A model generated the notes under the pieces. The model saw only the letters and a list, made by a program, of their open reading frames with translations, was not told the DNA's origin and ran no database searches. Below, in pieces: positions 1-9,705 of a stretch of DNA of 64,000 nt (its first letter is position 1; each line of letters starts with the position of its first letter). A program made the translations under genes and the position numbers. This DNA is from Pseudomonas spelaei (GTDB lineage: Bacteria; Pseudomonadota; Gammaproteobacteria; Pseudomonadales; Pseudomonadaceae): assembly GCF_009724245.1 (NCBI RefSeq), contig NZ_WNNK01000017.1, positions 62,001-126,000 of the forward strand, read 5' to 3'.

Positions 1-31
1 TGCGTTGCTCAGCCAATACCTGTTCAGTCAT
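1..31 (-). CDS. fkpB: FkpB peptidyl-prolyl isomerase, N-terminal fragment
   Basis: Only the first ten codons (MTEQVLAEQR) lie in the window; the rest runs off the left edge. The start codon overlaps the end of lspA by 8 bases, the tight coupling seen in the ribF-ileS-lspA-fkpB-ispH operon of pseudomonads. The family is a small FKBP-type prolyl isomerase (SlpA/FkpB). Identity rests on this short peptide and the gene order, so it is a context call. Confidence 0.75.
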   Translation of the reverse strand, partial: MTEQVLAEQR

Positions 32-536
32 GAACGGTCTCTCCGGTTTTCTTGCTTTTGAACATATCCAGCGCCAGCATGATTGCACCGACGCTGATGG
101 CGCTGTCGGCAAAGTTGAACGCCGGGAAATACCAGCGGTTTTGCCAATGCACCAAAATGAAGTCGATCACATGGCCCAGGGCGATGCGGTCGTACAGATT
201 GCCCAGCGCGCCACCGAGCACCAGAGCCAGCGCAACCGCCAGCCAGGTATCGTTACGCCCCAGGCGCTTGAGCCAGACCACCAGAACCGCGCTGACGACT
301 ACTGCAATCAGGGCAAACAGCCAGCGCTGCCAGCCGGAGCTGTCAGCCAGAAAGCTGAAGGCAGCACCGGTGTTGTAGGCCAAGGTCCAGCTGAAGTAGT
401 CAGGAATGACCACAATCTGCTGATACATCGACAACGAGCCCTCGAAGTGAGCCTTGCTGAGCTGGTCAATGACCAGCACCAGCACGCTCAGTACGAGCCA
501 GCCCAGGCGTCCGAAACGACCGGCTGCATTAGGCAT
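24..536 (-). CDS. lspA: Lipoprotein signal peptidase (signal peptidase II)
   Basis: LspA is the inner-membrane aspartyl protease that cleaves the signal peptide of diacylated prolipoproteins. Starting at MPNAAGRFGRLGW gives 170 residues, the usual length; the longer reading frame upstream would run deep into ileS. Four hydrophobic segments are visible. The two conserved blocks carrying the catalytic aspartates are present: one around LGGALGNLYDRIALGHVIDF and one at FPAFNFADSAIS. The chosen start overlaps the ileS stop by 8 bases and the gene overlaps fkpB at its other end, so all three are probably translationally coupled. Confidence 0.97.
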   Translation of the reverse strand: MPNAAGRFGRLGWLVLSVLVLVIDQLSKAHFEGSLSMYQQIVVIPDYFSWTLAYNTGAAFSFLADSSGWQRWLFALIAVVVSAVLVVWLKRLGRNDTWLAVALALVLGGALGNLYDRIALGHVIDFILVHWQNRWYFPAFNFADSAISVGAIMLALDMFKSKKTGETVHD

Positions 537-3360
537 AGTGACGAACCTCGCCTGCGCCGCTGATGTTGTCGACGCAACGGCCACAGATTTCCGGGTGCTC
601 CGGGTTCACGCCGACGTCTTCACGGCAGTGCCAGCAACGGGCGCACTTGGCGAAGGCCGACTTGACCACCTTGAGCTTCAAGCCCGGCACTTCGGTAGCC
701 ACTGCATCGGCCGGAGCCTGGACGAATGGTGCCAGGCTGGCAGTCGAGGTAATCAAGACGAAGCGCAGCTCGTTGCTCAGCTTGGCCAGGTCGGCGGTCA
801 GGCCTTCTTCGGCAAACAACGTGACTTCGGCCTGCAGGTTGCCACCCACGGCCTTGGCCGCACGCTGGTTCTCCAGTTCCTTGTTCACGGCAACCTTGAC
901 GGCCATGACACCTTCCCAGTACTCGCGGCCTAGCTCGAAGTCAGCCGGCAGTTCGGTCAGGCCTTCATACCAGGTATTGAGCATGACGGACTCGTTACGC
1001 TCGCCCGGCAGGTATTCCCACAGCTCATCGGCGGTGAAGGCCAGAATCGGAGCGATCCAGCGCACCAGCGCTTCAGAGATGTGGTACAGCGCGGTTTGCG
1101 CCGAACGGCGGGCCTTGCTGTTGGCACCGGTGGTGTACTGGCGATCCTTGATGATATCGAGGTAGAAACCACCCAGCTCCTGCACGCAGAAATTGTGGAT
1201 CTTCGAGTAGACGTTCCAGAAACGGTATTCGCCGTAGTGCTCTTGCAACTCGCGCTGCAACAACAAAGTACGGTCCACGGCCCAACGATCCAGGGCGAGC
1301 ATGTCCTCGGCCGGCAGGATGTCGGTGGCCGGGTTGAAGCCGGTCAGGTTCGACAGCATGAAGCGCGCGGTGTTGCGGATACGGCGGTAAGCGTCAGCGC
1401 TACGCTGCAGGATCTGCTCGGACACGGCCATCTCGCCCGAGTAATCGGTGGAGGCAACCCATAGGCGCATGATGTCAGCGCCCAGCGTGTCATTGACCTT
1501 CTGCGGAGCGATCACGTTGCCCAGGGACTTGGACATCTTGCGACCGTTCTCGTCGACGGTGAAACCGTGCGTCAGCAGCTCACGGTACGGTGCGTGATCG
1601 TCGATGGCGCAACCCGTCAGCAAGGACGAGTGGAACCAGCCACGGTGCTGGTCCGAACCTTCCAGGTACAGGTCGGCACGAGGACCAGTCTCGTGGCCCA
1701 TTGGGTGCGAACCGCGCAGTACATGCCAATGCGTGGTACCCGAGTCGAACCAGACGTCCAGTGTGTCGCTGATCTTGTCGTACAGCGGCGCTTCGTCGCC
1801 GAGCAGCTCAGCAGCGTCCAGTTTGAACCAGGCTTCGATACCTTCCTGTTCAACACGCTGGGCCACAACTTCCATCAGTTCGACGGTGCGCGGGTGCAGT
1901 TCACCGCTTTCCTTGTTCAGGAAGAACGGGATCGGCACACCCCAGTTGCGCTGGCGGGAAATGCACCAGTCCGGACGGTTGGCAATCATCGAGTGCAGGC
2001 GCGCCTGGCCCCAGGCCGGGACAAACTGGGTATCTTCGATGGCCTTGAGCGCGCGTTTGCGCAGGGTTTCACCACTGGTCGGCTGTTTGTCCATACCGAT
2101 AAACCACTGCGCGGTGGCGCGGTAGATCAACGGAGTCTTGTGACGCCAGCAGTGCATGTAGCTGTGGGTGATGGTTTCGGTGTGCAACAGCGCACCGACT
2201 TCGGTCAGCTTGTCGATGATCGCCGGGTTGGCCTTGAAGATGAACTGGCCGCCAAAGAACTCCAGCGATGGCACGTACACGCCATTGCTCTGCACCGGGT
2301 TAAGGATGTCATCGTTGACCATGCCGTAAGCCTTGCAGGTCACAAAGTCGTCCACGCCGTAGGCAGGCGAGGAGTGAACCACACCGGTACCCGCACCCAG
2401 TTCGACGTAATCAGCCAGGTACACCGGCGACAAACGGTCATAAAACGGATGGCGGAAGTTGATCAGCTCCAGGGCCGAGCCGGTAGTGGTCGCAATCACC
2501 GAACCTTGCAGGTTGTAGCGGCTCAGGCACGACTCAACCATCTCTTCAGCCAGCACCAGCAGCTTGTCACCGACATCCACCAGGGCATAGGTGAATTCCG
2601 GGTGCACGTTCAGCGCCTGGTTGGCCGGAATGGTCCACGGGGTGGTGGTCCAGATCACGATAGAGGCTGGCTTGGCCAGGCTCGCCAGGCCGAATGCGCC
2701 CGCCAGCTTGGCTTCATCGGCAATCGGGAAGGCAACATCGATGGTCGAGGACTTCTTGTCTTCGTACTCGACTTCCGCTTCCGCCAGGGCCGAACCACAG
2801 TCAAAGCACCAGTTCACGGGTTTCAAGCCCTTGAACACGAAACCGCCCTTGACGATTTCGGCCAAGGCACGGATTTCACCGGCCTCGTTTTTGAAGTTCA
2901 TGGTTTTATACGGGTTGGCCCAGTCGCCCAAAACACCCAGGCGGATGAATTCGGACTTCTGCCCTTCGATTTGCTCGGTGGCGTAGGCACGGCACAGTTC
3001 GCGGGTTTTGTCCGCGCCCAGGTTCTTGCCGTAGGTCACTTCGACTTTGTGTTCGATCGGCAGGCCGTGGCAGTCCCAGCCCGGAACATAAGGCGCGTCG
3101 AAACCCGAAAGGGTTTTCGAGCGGATGATCATGTCCTTGAGAATTTTATTCAGCGCATGACCGATGTGAATCGTGCCGTTGGCATAAGGAGGGCCGTCGT
3201 GCAGGACGAATTTCGGACGATCCTTGCCAATCTCGCGCAACTTTCCGTACAGGCCAATACTGTCCCAGCGCTGCAGAATCTGCGGTTCGCGCTGTGGCAG
3301 GCCGGCCTTCATTGGGAAGGCGGTGTCCGGAAGGTTTAGCGTGGCTTTATAGTCGGTCAT
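529..3360 (-). CDS. ileS: Isoleucyl-tRNA synthetase
   Basis: Class I aminoacyl-tRNA synthetase charging tRNA-Ile in the cytoplasm; 943 residues, normal for the bacterial (type 1, mupirocin-sensitive type) enzyme. The HIGH signature is at residues 65-68 and KMSKS at 608-612. The CP1 editing domain lies between them. A C-terminal zinc finger is visible, with CARCWHC followed by CGRC near the end. It sits 13 bases after ribF and overlaps lspA, so it belongs to the ribF-ileS-lspA-fkpB operon. Confidence 0.99.
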   Translation of the reverse strand: MTDYKATLNLPDTAFPMKAGLPQREPQILQRWDSIGLYGKLREIGKDRPKFVLHDGPPYANGTIHIGHALNKILKDMIIRSKTLSGFDAPYVPGWDCHGLPIEHKVEVTYGKNLGADKTRELCRAYATEQIEGQKSEFIRLGVLGDWANPYKTMNFKNEAGEIRALAEIVKGGFVFKGLKPVNWCFDCGSALAEAEVEYEDKKSSTIDVAFPIADEAKLAGAFGLASLAKPASIVIWTTTPWTIPANQALNVHPEFTYALVDVGDKLLVLAEEMVESCLSRYNLQGSVIATTTGSALELINFRHPFYDRLSPVYLADYVELGAGTGVVHSSPAYGVDDFVTCKAYGMVNDDILNPVQSNGVYVPSLEFFGGQFIFKANPAIIDKLTEVGALLHTETITHSYMHCWRHKTPLIYRATAQWFIGMDKQPTSGETLRKRALKAIEDTQFVPAWGQARLHSMIANRPDWCISRQRNWGVPIPFFLNKESGELHPRTVELMEVVAQRVEQEGIEAWFKLDAAELLGDEAPLYDKISDTLDVWFDSGTTHWHVLRGSHPMGHETGPRADLYLEGSDQHRGWFHSSLLTGCAIDDHAPYRELLTHGFTVDENGRKMSKSLGNVIAPQKVNDTLGADIMRLWVASTDYSGEMAVSEQILQRSADAYRRIRNTARFMLSNLTGFNPATDILPAEDMLALDRWAVDRTLLLQRELQEHYGEYRFWNVYSKIHNFCVQELGGFYLDIIKDRQYTTGANSKARRSAQTALYHISEALVRWIAPILAFTADELWEYLPGERNESVMLNTWYEGLTELPADFELGREYWEGVMAVKVAVNKELENQRAAKAVGGNLQAEVTLFAEEGLTADLAKLSNELRFVLITSTASLAPFVQAPADAVATEVPGLKLKVVKSAFAKCARCWHCREDVGVNPEHPEICGRCVDNISGAGEVRHYA

Positions 3361-3373
3361 TTAAGGCTCTTCA

Positions 3374-4312
3374 TTAGCGATGGGCGCTAGGTGCGGCTAG
3401 TGCACGGGCGGCGGCGACATCCGCATTGATCGCCGTTTTCAACGCCTCAAGCGAGGCGAAACGCTGCTCTTCACGCAGCTTTTGGTGGAAAACCACCGTC
3501 AAACGCCGGTCATACAAATCCCCGGCAAAATCCAAAAGGTGAACCTCCAGGTGGGCCTTGCCATCACCTGCAACCGTGGGTCTGACGCCTATATTGGCGA
3601 CTCCTGGCCACGATTGGCCGTCGATGTCGACACTCACCAGGTAAACCCCGGTCAGTGGCACGCGACGGCGCTTGAGTTGCACGTTGGCCGTTGGCGTGCC
3701 CAATTGGCGCGCCAGCTTCTGACCGTGCAAGACCCGCCCGGCAATCCGGAACGGGCGACCGAGCAGTCGCTCGGCCAAGGCGAAGTCGGCAGCGGCCAGT
3801 GCATTACGCACCTGAGTACTGCTCACGCGCAGGCCGTCCAGTTCAACGGTTTGCGCGGCTTCGACAGTAAAACCTTGAGTAACGCCAGCCTGCTGCAGGA
3901 AATCAAAGTCCCCTACCCGATCGCACCCGAAGCGGAAATCGTCTCCGACCTCCAGATGCTGCACACCAAGGCCATCCACCAAAATACGGTCAACAAACTC
4001 GCAGGCACTGAGACTGCGTAAACGCTGGTTGAAGGCCAGGCACAGGACACGGTCCACGCCCTCTTCTGCCAGCAACTGCAGTTTGTCTCGCAAGCGGGCC
4101 AAACGTGCCGGCGCGGTCTCCGGGGTGAAGAATTCACGGGGTTGTGGCTCAAAAATCACCACGCAGCTGGGCACGCCCAACTCAACCGCACGCTCGCGCA
4201 GCCGGGCCAGGATAGCCTGGTGGCCACGGTGAACACCGTCAAAGTTGCCAATAGTGGCGACGCAGCCCCGATGCTCAGGGCGCAGGTTGTGGAGACCTCG
4301 AACCAGCTGCAT
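3374..4312 (-). CDS. ribF: Bifunctional riboflavin kinase / FAD synthetase
   Basis: Makes FMN and then FAD from riboflavin. The start MQLVRGLHNLRPEHRG gives 312 residues, the family length; the open frame extends 32 codons further up without support. The N-terminal nucleotidyltransferase domain shows the TIGNFDGVHRGHQ motif (about residues 17-29). The C-terminal riboflavin kinase domain carries the GTPTANV block. It is the first gene of the ribF-ileS-lspA-fkpB operon, 118 bases downstream of murJ on the same strand. Confidence 0.98.
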   Translation of the reverse strand: MQLVRGLHNLRPEHRGCVATIGNFDGVHRGHQAILARLRERAVELGVPSCVVIFEPQPREFFTPETAPARLARLRDKLQLLAEEGVDRVLCLAFNQRLRSLSACEFVDRILVDGLGVQHLEVGDDFRFGCDRVGDFDFLQQAGVTQGFTVEAAQTVELDGLRVSSTQVRNALAAADFALAERLLGRPFRIAGRVLHGQKLARQLGTPTANVQLKRRRVPLTGVYLVSVDIDGQSWPGVANIGVRPTVAGDGKAHLEVHLLDFAGDLYDRRLTVVFHQKLREEQRFASLEALKTAINADVAAARALAAPSAHR

Positions 4313-4430
4313 AACGCGCTTCTTGCTCATAAAGTGGTCGATTATAACCACACCCGGCCCCGGACGACAGGCAACAGCGCAGGCCAATTGCTCGAATCGA
4401 TAAAACAACCGCCTTATCGACGAAAACTCC

Positions 4431-5969
4431 TTAACTCAGCGACTTGCGATTGAAATCCCGCAGACGGAAACCCATCAGCAGCAACATCCCGAAGTACACC
4501 ACTACCCCGGCGACTACCAATGCCCCCAACCGCATGAATCGCTCCAGCATATGGCCCTGATCCCATGCAGGCATCAGGTGCATCAACCCCAGCAGCACGG
4601 CCGACATCATCGCCACCGCCACCAGGAGCTTAAGGGCAAACAGACCCCAACCCGGCTGGGGCTGGAACATCTGCTGTTTACGCAATTGATAAAACAGCAA
4701 GCCCGCGTTGATGCAGGCGCCAACACTGATGGCCAATGCCAGGCCGGCATGGGCCAGAGGACCAATAAACACCAGGTTGAGCAGTTGCGTGACAATCAAC
4801 GTGAAGATGGCGATTTTCACCGGAGTGCGAATGTTTTGCTGGGCATAAAAGCCCGGAGCCAAGACCTTGATCACGATGATCCCCAGCAGACCGACAGAAT
4901 AAGCAATCAGGGCACGCTGGGTCATTGAGGCATCAAATGCGCTGAATTGACCGTACTGGAACAACGAAACGGTCAACGGCTCGGCCAGGATTCCCAGGGC
5001 CAGGGAGCATGGCAGCACCAGCACGAAACAAAGGCGCAGGCCCCAATCGAGGATTCGAGAATACTCGTGGCGATCTTTACTGGCGTAAGTGCGGGCCAAG
5101 GTCGGCAGCAAAATAGTGCCCAAGGCCACGCCCAGCACGCCGGATGGCAGCTCCATCAGGCGATCGGCGTAGTACATCCAGGACACCGAGCCCGAAACCA
5201 GCAGAGAGGCGAAAGCCGTGTTGATGATCAGTGAAATCTGACTGACGGAAACACCGAGAATCGCCGGCAGCATGTTTCTCATCACGCGCCAGACCCCAGT
5301 GTCTTTGAGGTTCAGGCGCGGCAGTACGAGCATGCCGATCTTTTTCAGGTGCGGCAGCTGGTACAACAACTGCGCCAGACCACCGGCCAGTACCGCCCAA
5401 CCCAGGGCCATGACCGGCGGATCAAAGTACGGCGTAAGGAACAGGGCAAAAATAATCATGCTGACGTTGAGCAAGGTCGGCACGAATGCCGGTACCGAAA
5501 AACGGTTCCAGGTATTGAGGATCGCGCCTGCCAGGGACGACAGGGATATCAACAAGATATAAGGAAACGTCACCCGCAACAGGTCGGTAGTCAGCGCAAA
5601 TTTTTCCGGCGTATTGGCAAAACCGGGAGCTGTTGCCCAGATCACCCAGGGCGCCGCGAGCATGCCGGCAATCGTCACCAGCATCAGCACGAGGGTCAAC
5701 AAACCTGAAACGTAGGCAATAAAGGTACGGGTCGCCTCCTCGCCCTGCTGGGTCTTGTACTCCGCCAGAATTGGCACGAAAGCCTGTGAAAATGCGCCTT
5801 CGGCGAAGATCCGCCGCAGCAGGTTGGGCAATTTGAAGGCAATGAAGAAGGCATCCGTGGCCATGCTGGCGCCGAAAATACGCGCCAACAGCGTGTCACG
5901 CACAAACCCCAGAACCCGGGAAATCATGGTGATGGAGCTGACAGCGGCCAACGATTTGAGCAGATTCAT
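4431..5969 (-). CDS. murJ: Lipid II flippase MurJ
   Basis: MOP-superfamily integral membrane protein that flips the peptidoglycan precursor lipid II to the periplasmic face. The 512 residues contain roughly 14 hydrophobic segments. The N-terminal MNLLKSLAAVSSITMISRVLGFVRD with its conserved arginines and the AFFIAFKLPNLLRRIFAEGAFSQAFVP block are diagnostic. It lies divergently from rpsT, as in other pseudomonads, and upstream of ribF on the same strand. Confidence 0.97.
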   Translation of the reverse strand: MNLLKSLAAVSSITMISRVLGFVRDTLLARIFGASMATDAFFIAFKLPNLLRRIFAEGAFSQAFVPILAEYKTQQGEEATRTFIAYVSGLLTLVLMLVTIAGMLAAPWVIWATAPGFANTPEKFALTTDLLRVTFPYILLISLSSLAGAILNTWNRFSVPAFVPTLLNVSMIIFALFLTPYFDPPVMALGWAVLAGGLAQLLYQLPHLKKIGMLVLPRLNLKDTGVWRVMRNMLPAILGVSVSQISLIINTAFASLLVSGSVSWMYYADRLMELPSGVLGVALGTILLPTLARTYASKDRHEYSRILDWGLRLCFVLVLPCSLALGILAEPLTVSLFQYGQFSAFDASMTQRALIAYSVGLLGIIVIKVLAPGFYAQQNIRTPVKIAIFTLIVTQLLNLVFIGPLAHAGLALAISVGACINAGLLFYQLRKQQMFQPQPGWGLFALKLLVAVAMMSAVLLGLMHLMPAWDQGHMLERFMRLGALVVAGVVVYFGMLLLMGFRLRDFNRKSLS

Positions 5970-6140
5970 TGAAAGAGTTTTTGCCTATAGATAAAGAGCA
6001 GGCGAACAAAGCGCCCACATATGCGATACTCCGCGCCTGCAACAGCACAGAGCCAAAGCTCGCGAGTTTACAGGTCAAGCGCCGGAAATAAATCACCCGC
6101 CTCTTAAGATCGACCACTCAGCAGTTCGCATCAGCCGCCC

Positions 6141-6169
6141 TTGACAAGACTTCAACTCATCGGCATGAT
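6141..6169 (+). promoter_or_regulatory. Sigma-70 promoter of rpsT
   Basis: TTGACA (6141-6146), a 17-base spacer and CATGAT (6164-6169) stand 54 bases before the rpsT start codon. The -35 is perfect and the spacing ideal, fitting a strongly expressed ribosomal protein gene. Confidence 0.75.
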
Positions 6170-6222
6170 TCGCGGCCTATTTTGTTTGCTATTTCCTAAA
6201 AAGTCTTTCGAGGAGCTCGACG

Positions 6223-6501
6223 GTGGCCAACACACCTTCCGCCAAAAAACGTGCAAAACAGGCTGAGAAGCGTCGCAGCCACAACGCCAGCCTGCGTTCC
6301 ATGGTTCGTACCTACATCAAGAATGTAGTTAAGGCCATTGACGCAAAAGACGCTGAAAAAGCTCAAGCTGCTTACGTTCTGGCCGTGCCAGTTATCGACC
6401 GTATGGCCGATAAAGGCATCATCCACAAGAACAAAGCTGCTCGCCATAAAGGTCGTCTGAATGGCCACATCAAGGCTCTGAACCTTGCTGCTGCAGCCTA
6501 A
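6223..6501 (+). CDS. rpsT: 30S ribosomal protein S20
   Basis: Small basic primary 16S rRNA-binding protein of the 30S subunit; 92 residues beginning MANTPSAKKRAKQAEKRR. The start is GTG, preceded by AGGAG at 6211-6215, 7 bases away. A non-ATG start is also common for rpsT elsewhere. It is monocistronic, with its own promoter (6141-6169) and a strong terminator just after it. Confidence 0.99.
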   Translation: MANTPSAKKRAKQAEKRRSHNASLRSMVRTYIKNVVKAIDAKDAEKAQAAYVLAVPVIDRMADKGIIHKNKAARHKGRLNGHIKALNLAAAA

Positions 6502-6515
6502 GCGATAAGCTTGTT

Positions 6516-6544
6516 AAAAAACCGACCCCAGGGTCGGTTTTTTA
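6516..6544 (+). terminator. Rho-independent terminator of rpsT
   Basis: ACCGACCC/GGGTCGGT stem with a two-base loop, flanked by an A-run and a T-run. It lies 14 bases after the rpsT stop and could also work in reverse for creA. Confidence 0.9.
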
Positions 6545-6593
6545 TTGCCTGCGATTTGAGCCACACGCAACCCACCAGGCACTACAAACAACT

Positions 6594-6680
6594 GTGGGAG
6601 CTGGCTCGCCTGCGATAGCGACCGACAGTCAACATATAGGCCGACTGTCACGCCGTCATCGCAGGCAAGCCAGCTCCCAC
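6594..6680. repeat. REPIN (paired REP, family 1)
   Basis: Two inverted copies of the GTGGGAGCTGGC.TGCCTGCGAT REP sequence about 40 bases apart, arms pointing inward. It lies between the converging rpsT and creA, a typical REPIN position. The spacer also holds an imperfect inverted pair (gaccgacagtc / gccgactgtc). Confidence 0.9.
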
Positions 6681-6707
6681 ATATAAAGCAGAGCGGCATT
6701 GTCGAGC

Positions 6708-7172
6708 TTATTGCGCAGTCGGCCACGGCAAGATCGGAATCGCCGTCACCGCATTCTGCGGGCTACCTTCAATCAAACGGTCGCTGTAGACCAGATACAC
6801 CAGAGTATTGCGCTTCTTGTCGAGGAAACGCACCACCTGCATGGTCTTGAATACCAGTGACGTGCGCTCCTTGAACACCTCGTCACCGTCCTTCAATTCA
6901 CCCCTGAAGCGAATCGGCCCCACCTGACGACAAGCAATCGACGCCTCAGCACGATCTTCAGCCAGGCCGAGACCACCCTTCACCCCGCCCGTCTTGGCAC
7001 GAGACAAGTAACAGGTCACACCATCAACCTTCGGATCATCAAACGCCTCAACGACGATCCGATCATTGGGACCGACGAACTTGAACACCGTCGACACGCG
7101 ACCAATCTCTTCAGCAGACGCCAGCAACGGCACCGCCAACAGCAACCCGAGCAACCCCTTCATTACGCGCAT
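6708..7172 (-). CDS. creA: CreA family protein
   Basis: Small exported protein of unknown function, first named from the E. coli creABCD region. The 154 residues start with a Sec signal peptide (MRVMKGLLGLLLAVPLLASA, cleavage likely before EE). The body has the family's blocks: VGPNDRIVVEAFDDPKVDGVTCYLSRA, ASIACRQVGPI and the TLVYLVYSDRLIEGSP end. AAGGGA lies 7 bases before the chosen ATG. creBCD is not nearby, as usual in Pseudomonas. Confidence 0.92.
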   Translation of the reverse strand: MRVMKGLLGLLLAVPLLASAEEIGRVSTVFKFVGPNDRIVVEAFDDPKVDGVTCYLSRAKTGGVKGGLGLAEDRAEASIACRQVGPIRFRGELKDGDEVFKERTSLVFKTMQVVRFLDKKRNTLVYLVYSDRLIEGSPQNAVTAIPILPWPTAQ

Positions 7173-7188
7173 CCAGACGTCCCTTCAC

Positions 7189-8307
7189 TTAAACCAGAAT
7201 CAGGTTATCCCGGTGAACCAACTCTGGCTCAGCCATATACCCCAACAAACTGACAATCGCCTCGGACGACTGACCAATGATCTTCTGCGCCTCGAGCGCA
7301 CTGTAGTTGGCCAGTCCACGAGCAATCTCACGACCGTCCGGCGCCACACACACCACCATTTCGCCACGACGAAAGCTGCCCTGGACCAACTTTACACCTA
7401 CCGGCAGCAAGCTTTTGTTGCCCTGAGACAACGCCGACACAGCCCCCTCATCCAGCACTAAAGTGCCGCGCGTCTGAAGATGACCGGCCAACCACTGCTT
7501 GCGCGCCGCCAGCATGCCGCGCTCAGGTGACAGCAAGGTGCCAATACGCTCGCCGGCCTTGAGGCGATCCAAAACCCGCTCGATGCGACCACCCACAATG
7601 ATGGTGTGAGCCCCAGAACGTGCCGCCAGCCGCGCCGCGCGCAGCTTGGTCTGCATACCACCACGCCCCAGCGCACCACCAACACTGCCAGCCACCGCAT
7701 CCAGCGCAGGATCATCGGCACGCGCTTCGTAAATCAGCCGGGCATCAGGATTATTGCGCGGATCAGCATCGAACATGCCGTCGCGATCCGTGAGGATCAC
7801 CAGCAAATCAGCCTCGACAAGGTTGGCCACCAGCGCCGCCAGAGTGTCGTTATCGCCAAAACGGATTTCGTCAGTGACCACAGTGTCGTTCTCGTTGATC
7901 ACCGGAATCACTTTCAGCTCGACCAAGGCACGCAAGGTACTGCGAGCATTGAGGTAGCGCTTGCGGTCGGACAGGTCATCATGGGTCAGCAGAATTTGTG
8001 CCGTATGACGACCGTGCTCGGCAAAGCTGGACTCCCAAGCCTGCACCAACCCCATCTGACCAATGGCTGCAGCAGCCTGCAATTCATGCATCGCGCTGGG
8101 TCGCGCGGTCCAGCCGAGGCGGCTCATCCCGGCAGCAACCGCCCCGGACGACACCAACACCAACTCGACGCCAGCCTCATGCAAGGCCACCATCTGGTCT
8201 ACCCAGACACTCATGGCTGCACGATCCAACCCTTTGCCATCTGCCGTCAGCAGCGCACTACCGATCTTAACGACCCAACGCTGCGCACCTGTCACCTTGC
8301 TCCGCAT
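7189..8307 (-). CDS. proB: Glutamate 5-kinase with PUA domain
   Basis: First step of proline synthesis: ATP-dependent phosphorylation of glutamate. The start MRSKVTGAQRWVVKIGSALLT gives 372 residues; an ATG one codon earlier and a TTG two before that are alternatives behind the same AAGG. The amino-acid kinase fold shows VVKIGSALLT, LVSSGAVAAGM and the VINENDTV substrate block. The C-terminal ~75 residues form the PUA domain. It follows obgE after a terminator-like hairpin, matching the conserved rplU-rpmA-obgE-proB order. Confidence 0.97.
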   Translation of the reverse strand: MRSKVTGAQRWVVKIGSALLTADGKGLDRAAMSVWVDQMVALHEAGVELVLVSSGAVAAGMSRLGWTARPSAMHELQAAAAIGQMGLVQAWESSFAEHGRHTAQILLTHDDLSDRKRYLNARSTLRALVELKVIPVINENDTVVTDEIRFGDNDTLAALVANLVEADLLVILTDRDGMFDADPRNNPDARLIYEARADDPALDAVAGSVGGALGRGGMQTKLRAARLAARSGAHTIIVGGRIERVLDRLKAGERIGTLLSPERGMLAARKQWLAGHLQTRGTLVLDEGAVSALSQGNKSLLPVGVKLVQGSFRRGEMVVCVAPDGREIARGLANYSALEAQKIIGQSSEAIVSLLGYMAEPELVHRDNLILV

Positions 8308-8388
8308 CATCTTCAACCTTAGATAGAGGGCCGCGCGACCCAGCGCCGCCCAAAACGTTATTCGTGACTACCGATTTCCAGATACCAA

Positions 8389-8413
8389 AACGCCGCTCAA
8401 TTGAGCGGCGCTT
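8389..8413 (-). terminator. Terminator after obgE
   Basis: Perfect palindromic stem GCCGCTCAATTGAGCGGC, followed on the minus strand by TTTT. It sits 18 bases beyond the obgE stop and probably separates obgE from proB transcription. Confidence 0.75.
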
Positions 8414-8430
8414 AAGTTTACTGCAACGAA

Positions 8431-9654
8431 TCAGTCGCGCACGTAAATGATTTCCGGACCATCTTCATCATCCACGTCTTCTTCATCCCAATCATCGTCA
8501 CCGATATCATGGACCGACTTGACGCCACTGCGACGCAGGGCACGCTGATCATCCAGCGCCTGCAACTGAGCACGCGCTTCGTCTTCGATGCGCTGATCCA
8601 GCTCCGCCAGCTCCGCCTTGAAGACAGGGTCAGCAGCCAGGCGATCAGCGCGATCTTCCAGATAGCGCATGATGTCGCGAGTCAGGCGCTCGGTGCCTTC
8701 TTTGGCAATGGCCGAGATCACGTAGACCGGACCCGTCCATTCCAGACGGTCAACGATCTCCTTGACGCGCGCTTCGTGCTCTTCTTCAAGGATCTGGTCG
8801 CACTTGTTCAACACCAGCCAACGATCACGCTCAGCCAAAGACGGGCTGAACTTGCCCAACTCGCTGACGATCACTTCAGCAGCGTCGGGAGCACTGGTGT
8901 CATCCAGCGGCGCCATGTCGACGAGATGCAACAACAGACGAGTACGGGACAAGTGCTTGAGGAAGCGAATACCCAGGCCGGCACCATCGGAAGCACCTTC
9001 GATCAGACCCGGAATGTCGGCAACCACAAAGCTTTTCCAGCGATCCACACTGACGACGCCCAGGTTCGGAACCAGGGTAGTGAACGGATAATCGGCGACT
9101 TTCGGCTTGGCAGCAGAGACCGAGCGAATGAAAGTGCTCTTGCCAGCGTTCGGCAGGCCCAACAGGCCAACATCAGCCAGAACCTTCATTTCCAATTTCA
9201 GGTCACGCTGCTCACCCGGCTTGCCCGGCGTGGTCTGACGCGGCGCACGGTTGGTACTGGACTTGAATCGGGTGTTACCCAGACCGTGCCAGCCACCCTG
9301 AACCACCATCAAGCGCTGGCCAGCCTTGGTCAGGTCGCCGATGACTTCCTGGGTAGCGGAGTCGATGATCGTGGTACCCACCGGCACCCGCAGGACCAGG
9401 TCTTCCCCTTTTTTACCGGTGCAATCGGTGCTGCCACCGTTGGAGCCACGCTCGGCATCGAAGTGCCGGGTGTAACGGTAGTCCACCAGGGTGTTGAGGT
9501 TTTCGTCGGCCATCATGTAGATGGAACCGCCGTCACCACCGTCGCCGCCGTTAGGACCACCGTTTTCGATGAATTTTTCCCGACGGAAACTCATGCAACC
9601 ATTACCGCCGTCGCCAGCTTTTACTCGGATCGAAACTTCATCAACGAACTTCAT
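8431..9654 (-). CDS. obgE: GTPase Obg/CgtA
   Basis: Essential ribosome-associated GTPase involved in 50S maturation and the stringent response; 407 residues. The N-terminal glycine-rich Obg fold (RVKAGDGGNGCMSFRREKF, NGGPNGGDGGDGG) is followed by the G domain. Its G1 is GLPNAGKSTF, its G3 DIPGLIEGAS and its G4 NKCD. The C-terminal tail is strongly acidic (DDDWDEEDVDDEDG). It follows rplU-rpmA on the same strand, the standard arrangement. Confidence 0.98.
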   Translation of the reverse strand: MKFVDEVSIRVKAGDGGNGCMSFRREKFIENGGPNGGDGGDGGSIYMMADENLNTLVDYRYTRHFDAERGSNGGSTDCTGKKGEDLVLRVPVGTTIIDSATQEVIGDLTKAGQRLMVVQGGWHGLGNTRFKSSTNRAPRQTTPGKPGEQRDLKLEMKVLADVGLLGLPNAGKSTFIRSVSAAKPKVADYPFTTLVPNLGVVSVDRWKSFVVADIPGLIEGASDGAGLGIRFLKHLSRTRLLLHLVDMAPLDDTSAPDAAEVIVSELGKFSPSLAERDRWLVLNKCDQILEEEHEARVKEIVDRLEWTGPVYVISAIAKEGTERLTRDIMRYLEDRADRLAADPVFKAELAELDQRIEDEARAQLQALDDQRALRRSGVKSVHDIGDDDWDEEDVDDEDGPEIIYVRD

Positions 9655-9705
9655 AACAAAACGCCTCTCGTCGCACGGACGAGCTTAAGAAACCAAGACA
9701 TAAGA

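Noticed and set aside
1567..3339. 590-codon open frame on + strand opposite ileS
   Set aside because: Antisense shadow of a certain gene in high-GC DNA; composition is biased and no domain is visible.
5896..6117. 73-codon frame over the murJ start and promoter region
   Set aside because: Overlaps the murJ N terminus out of frame; no ribosome site or family.
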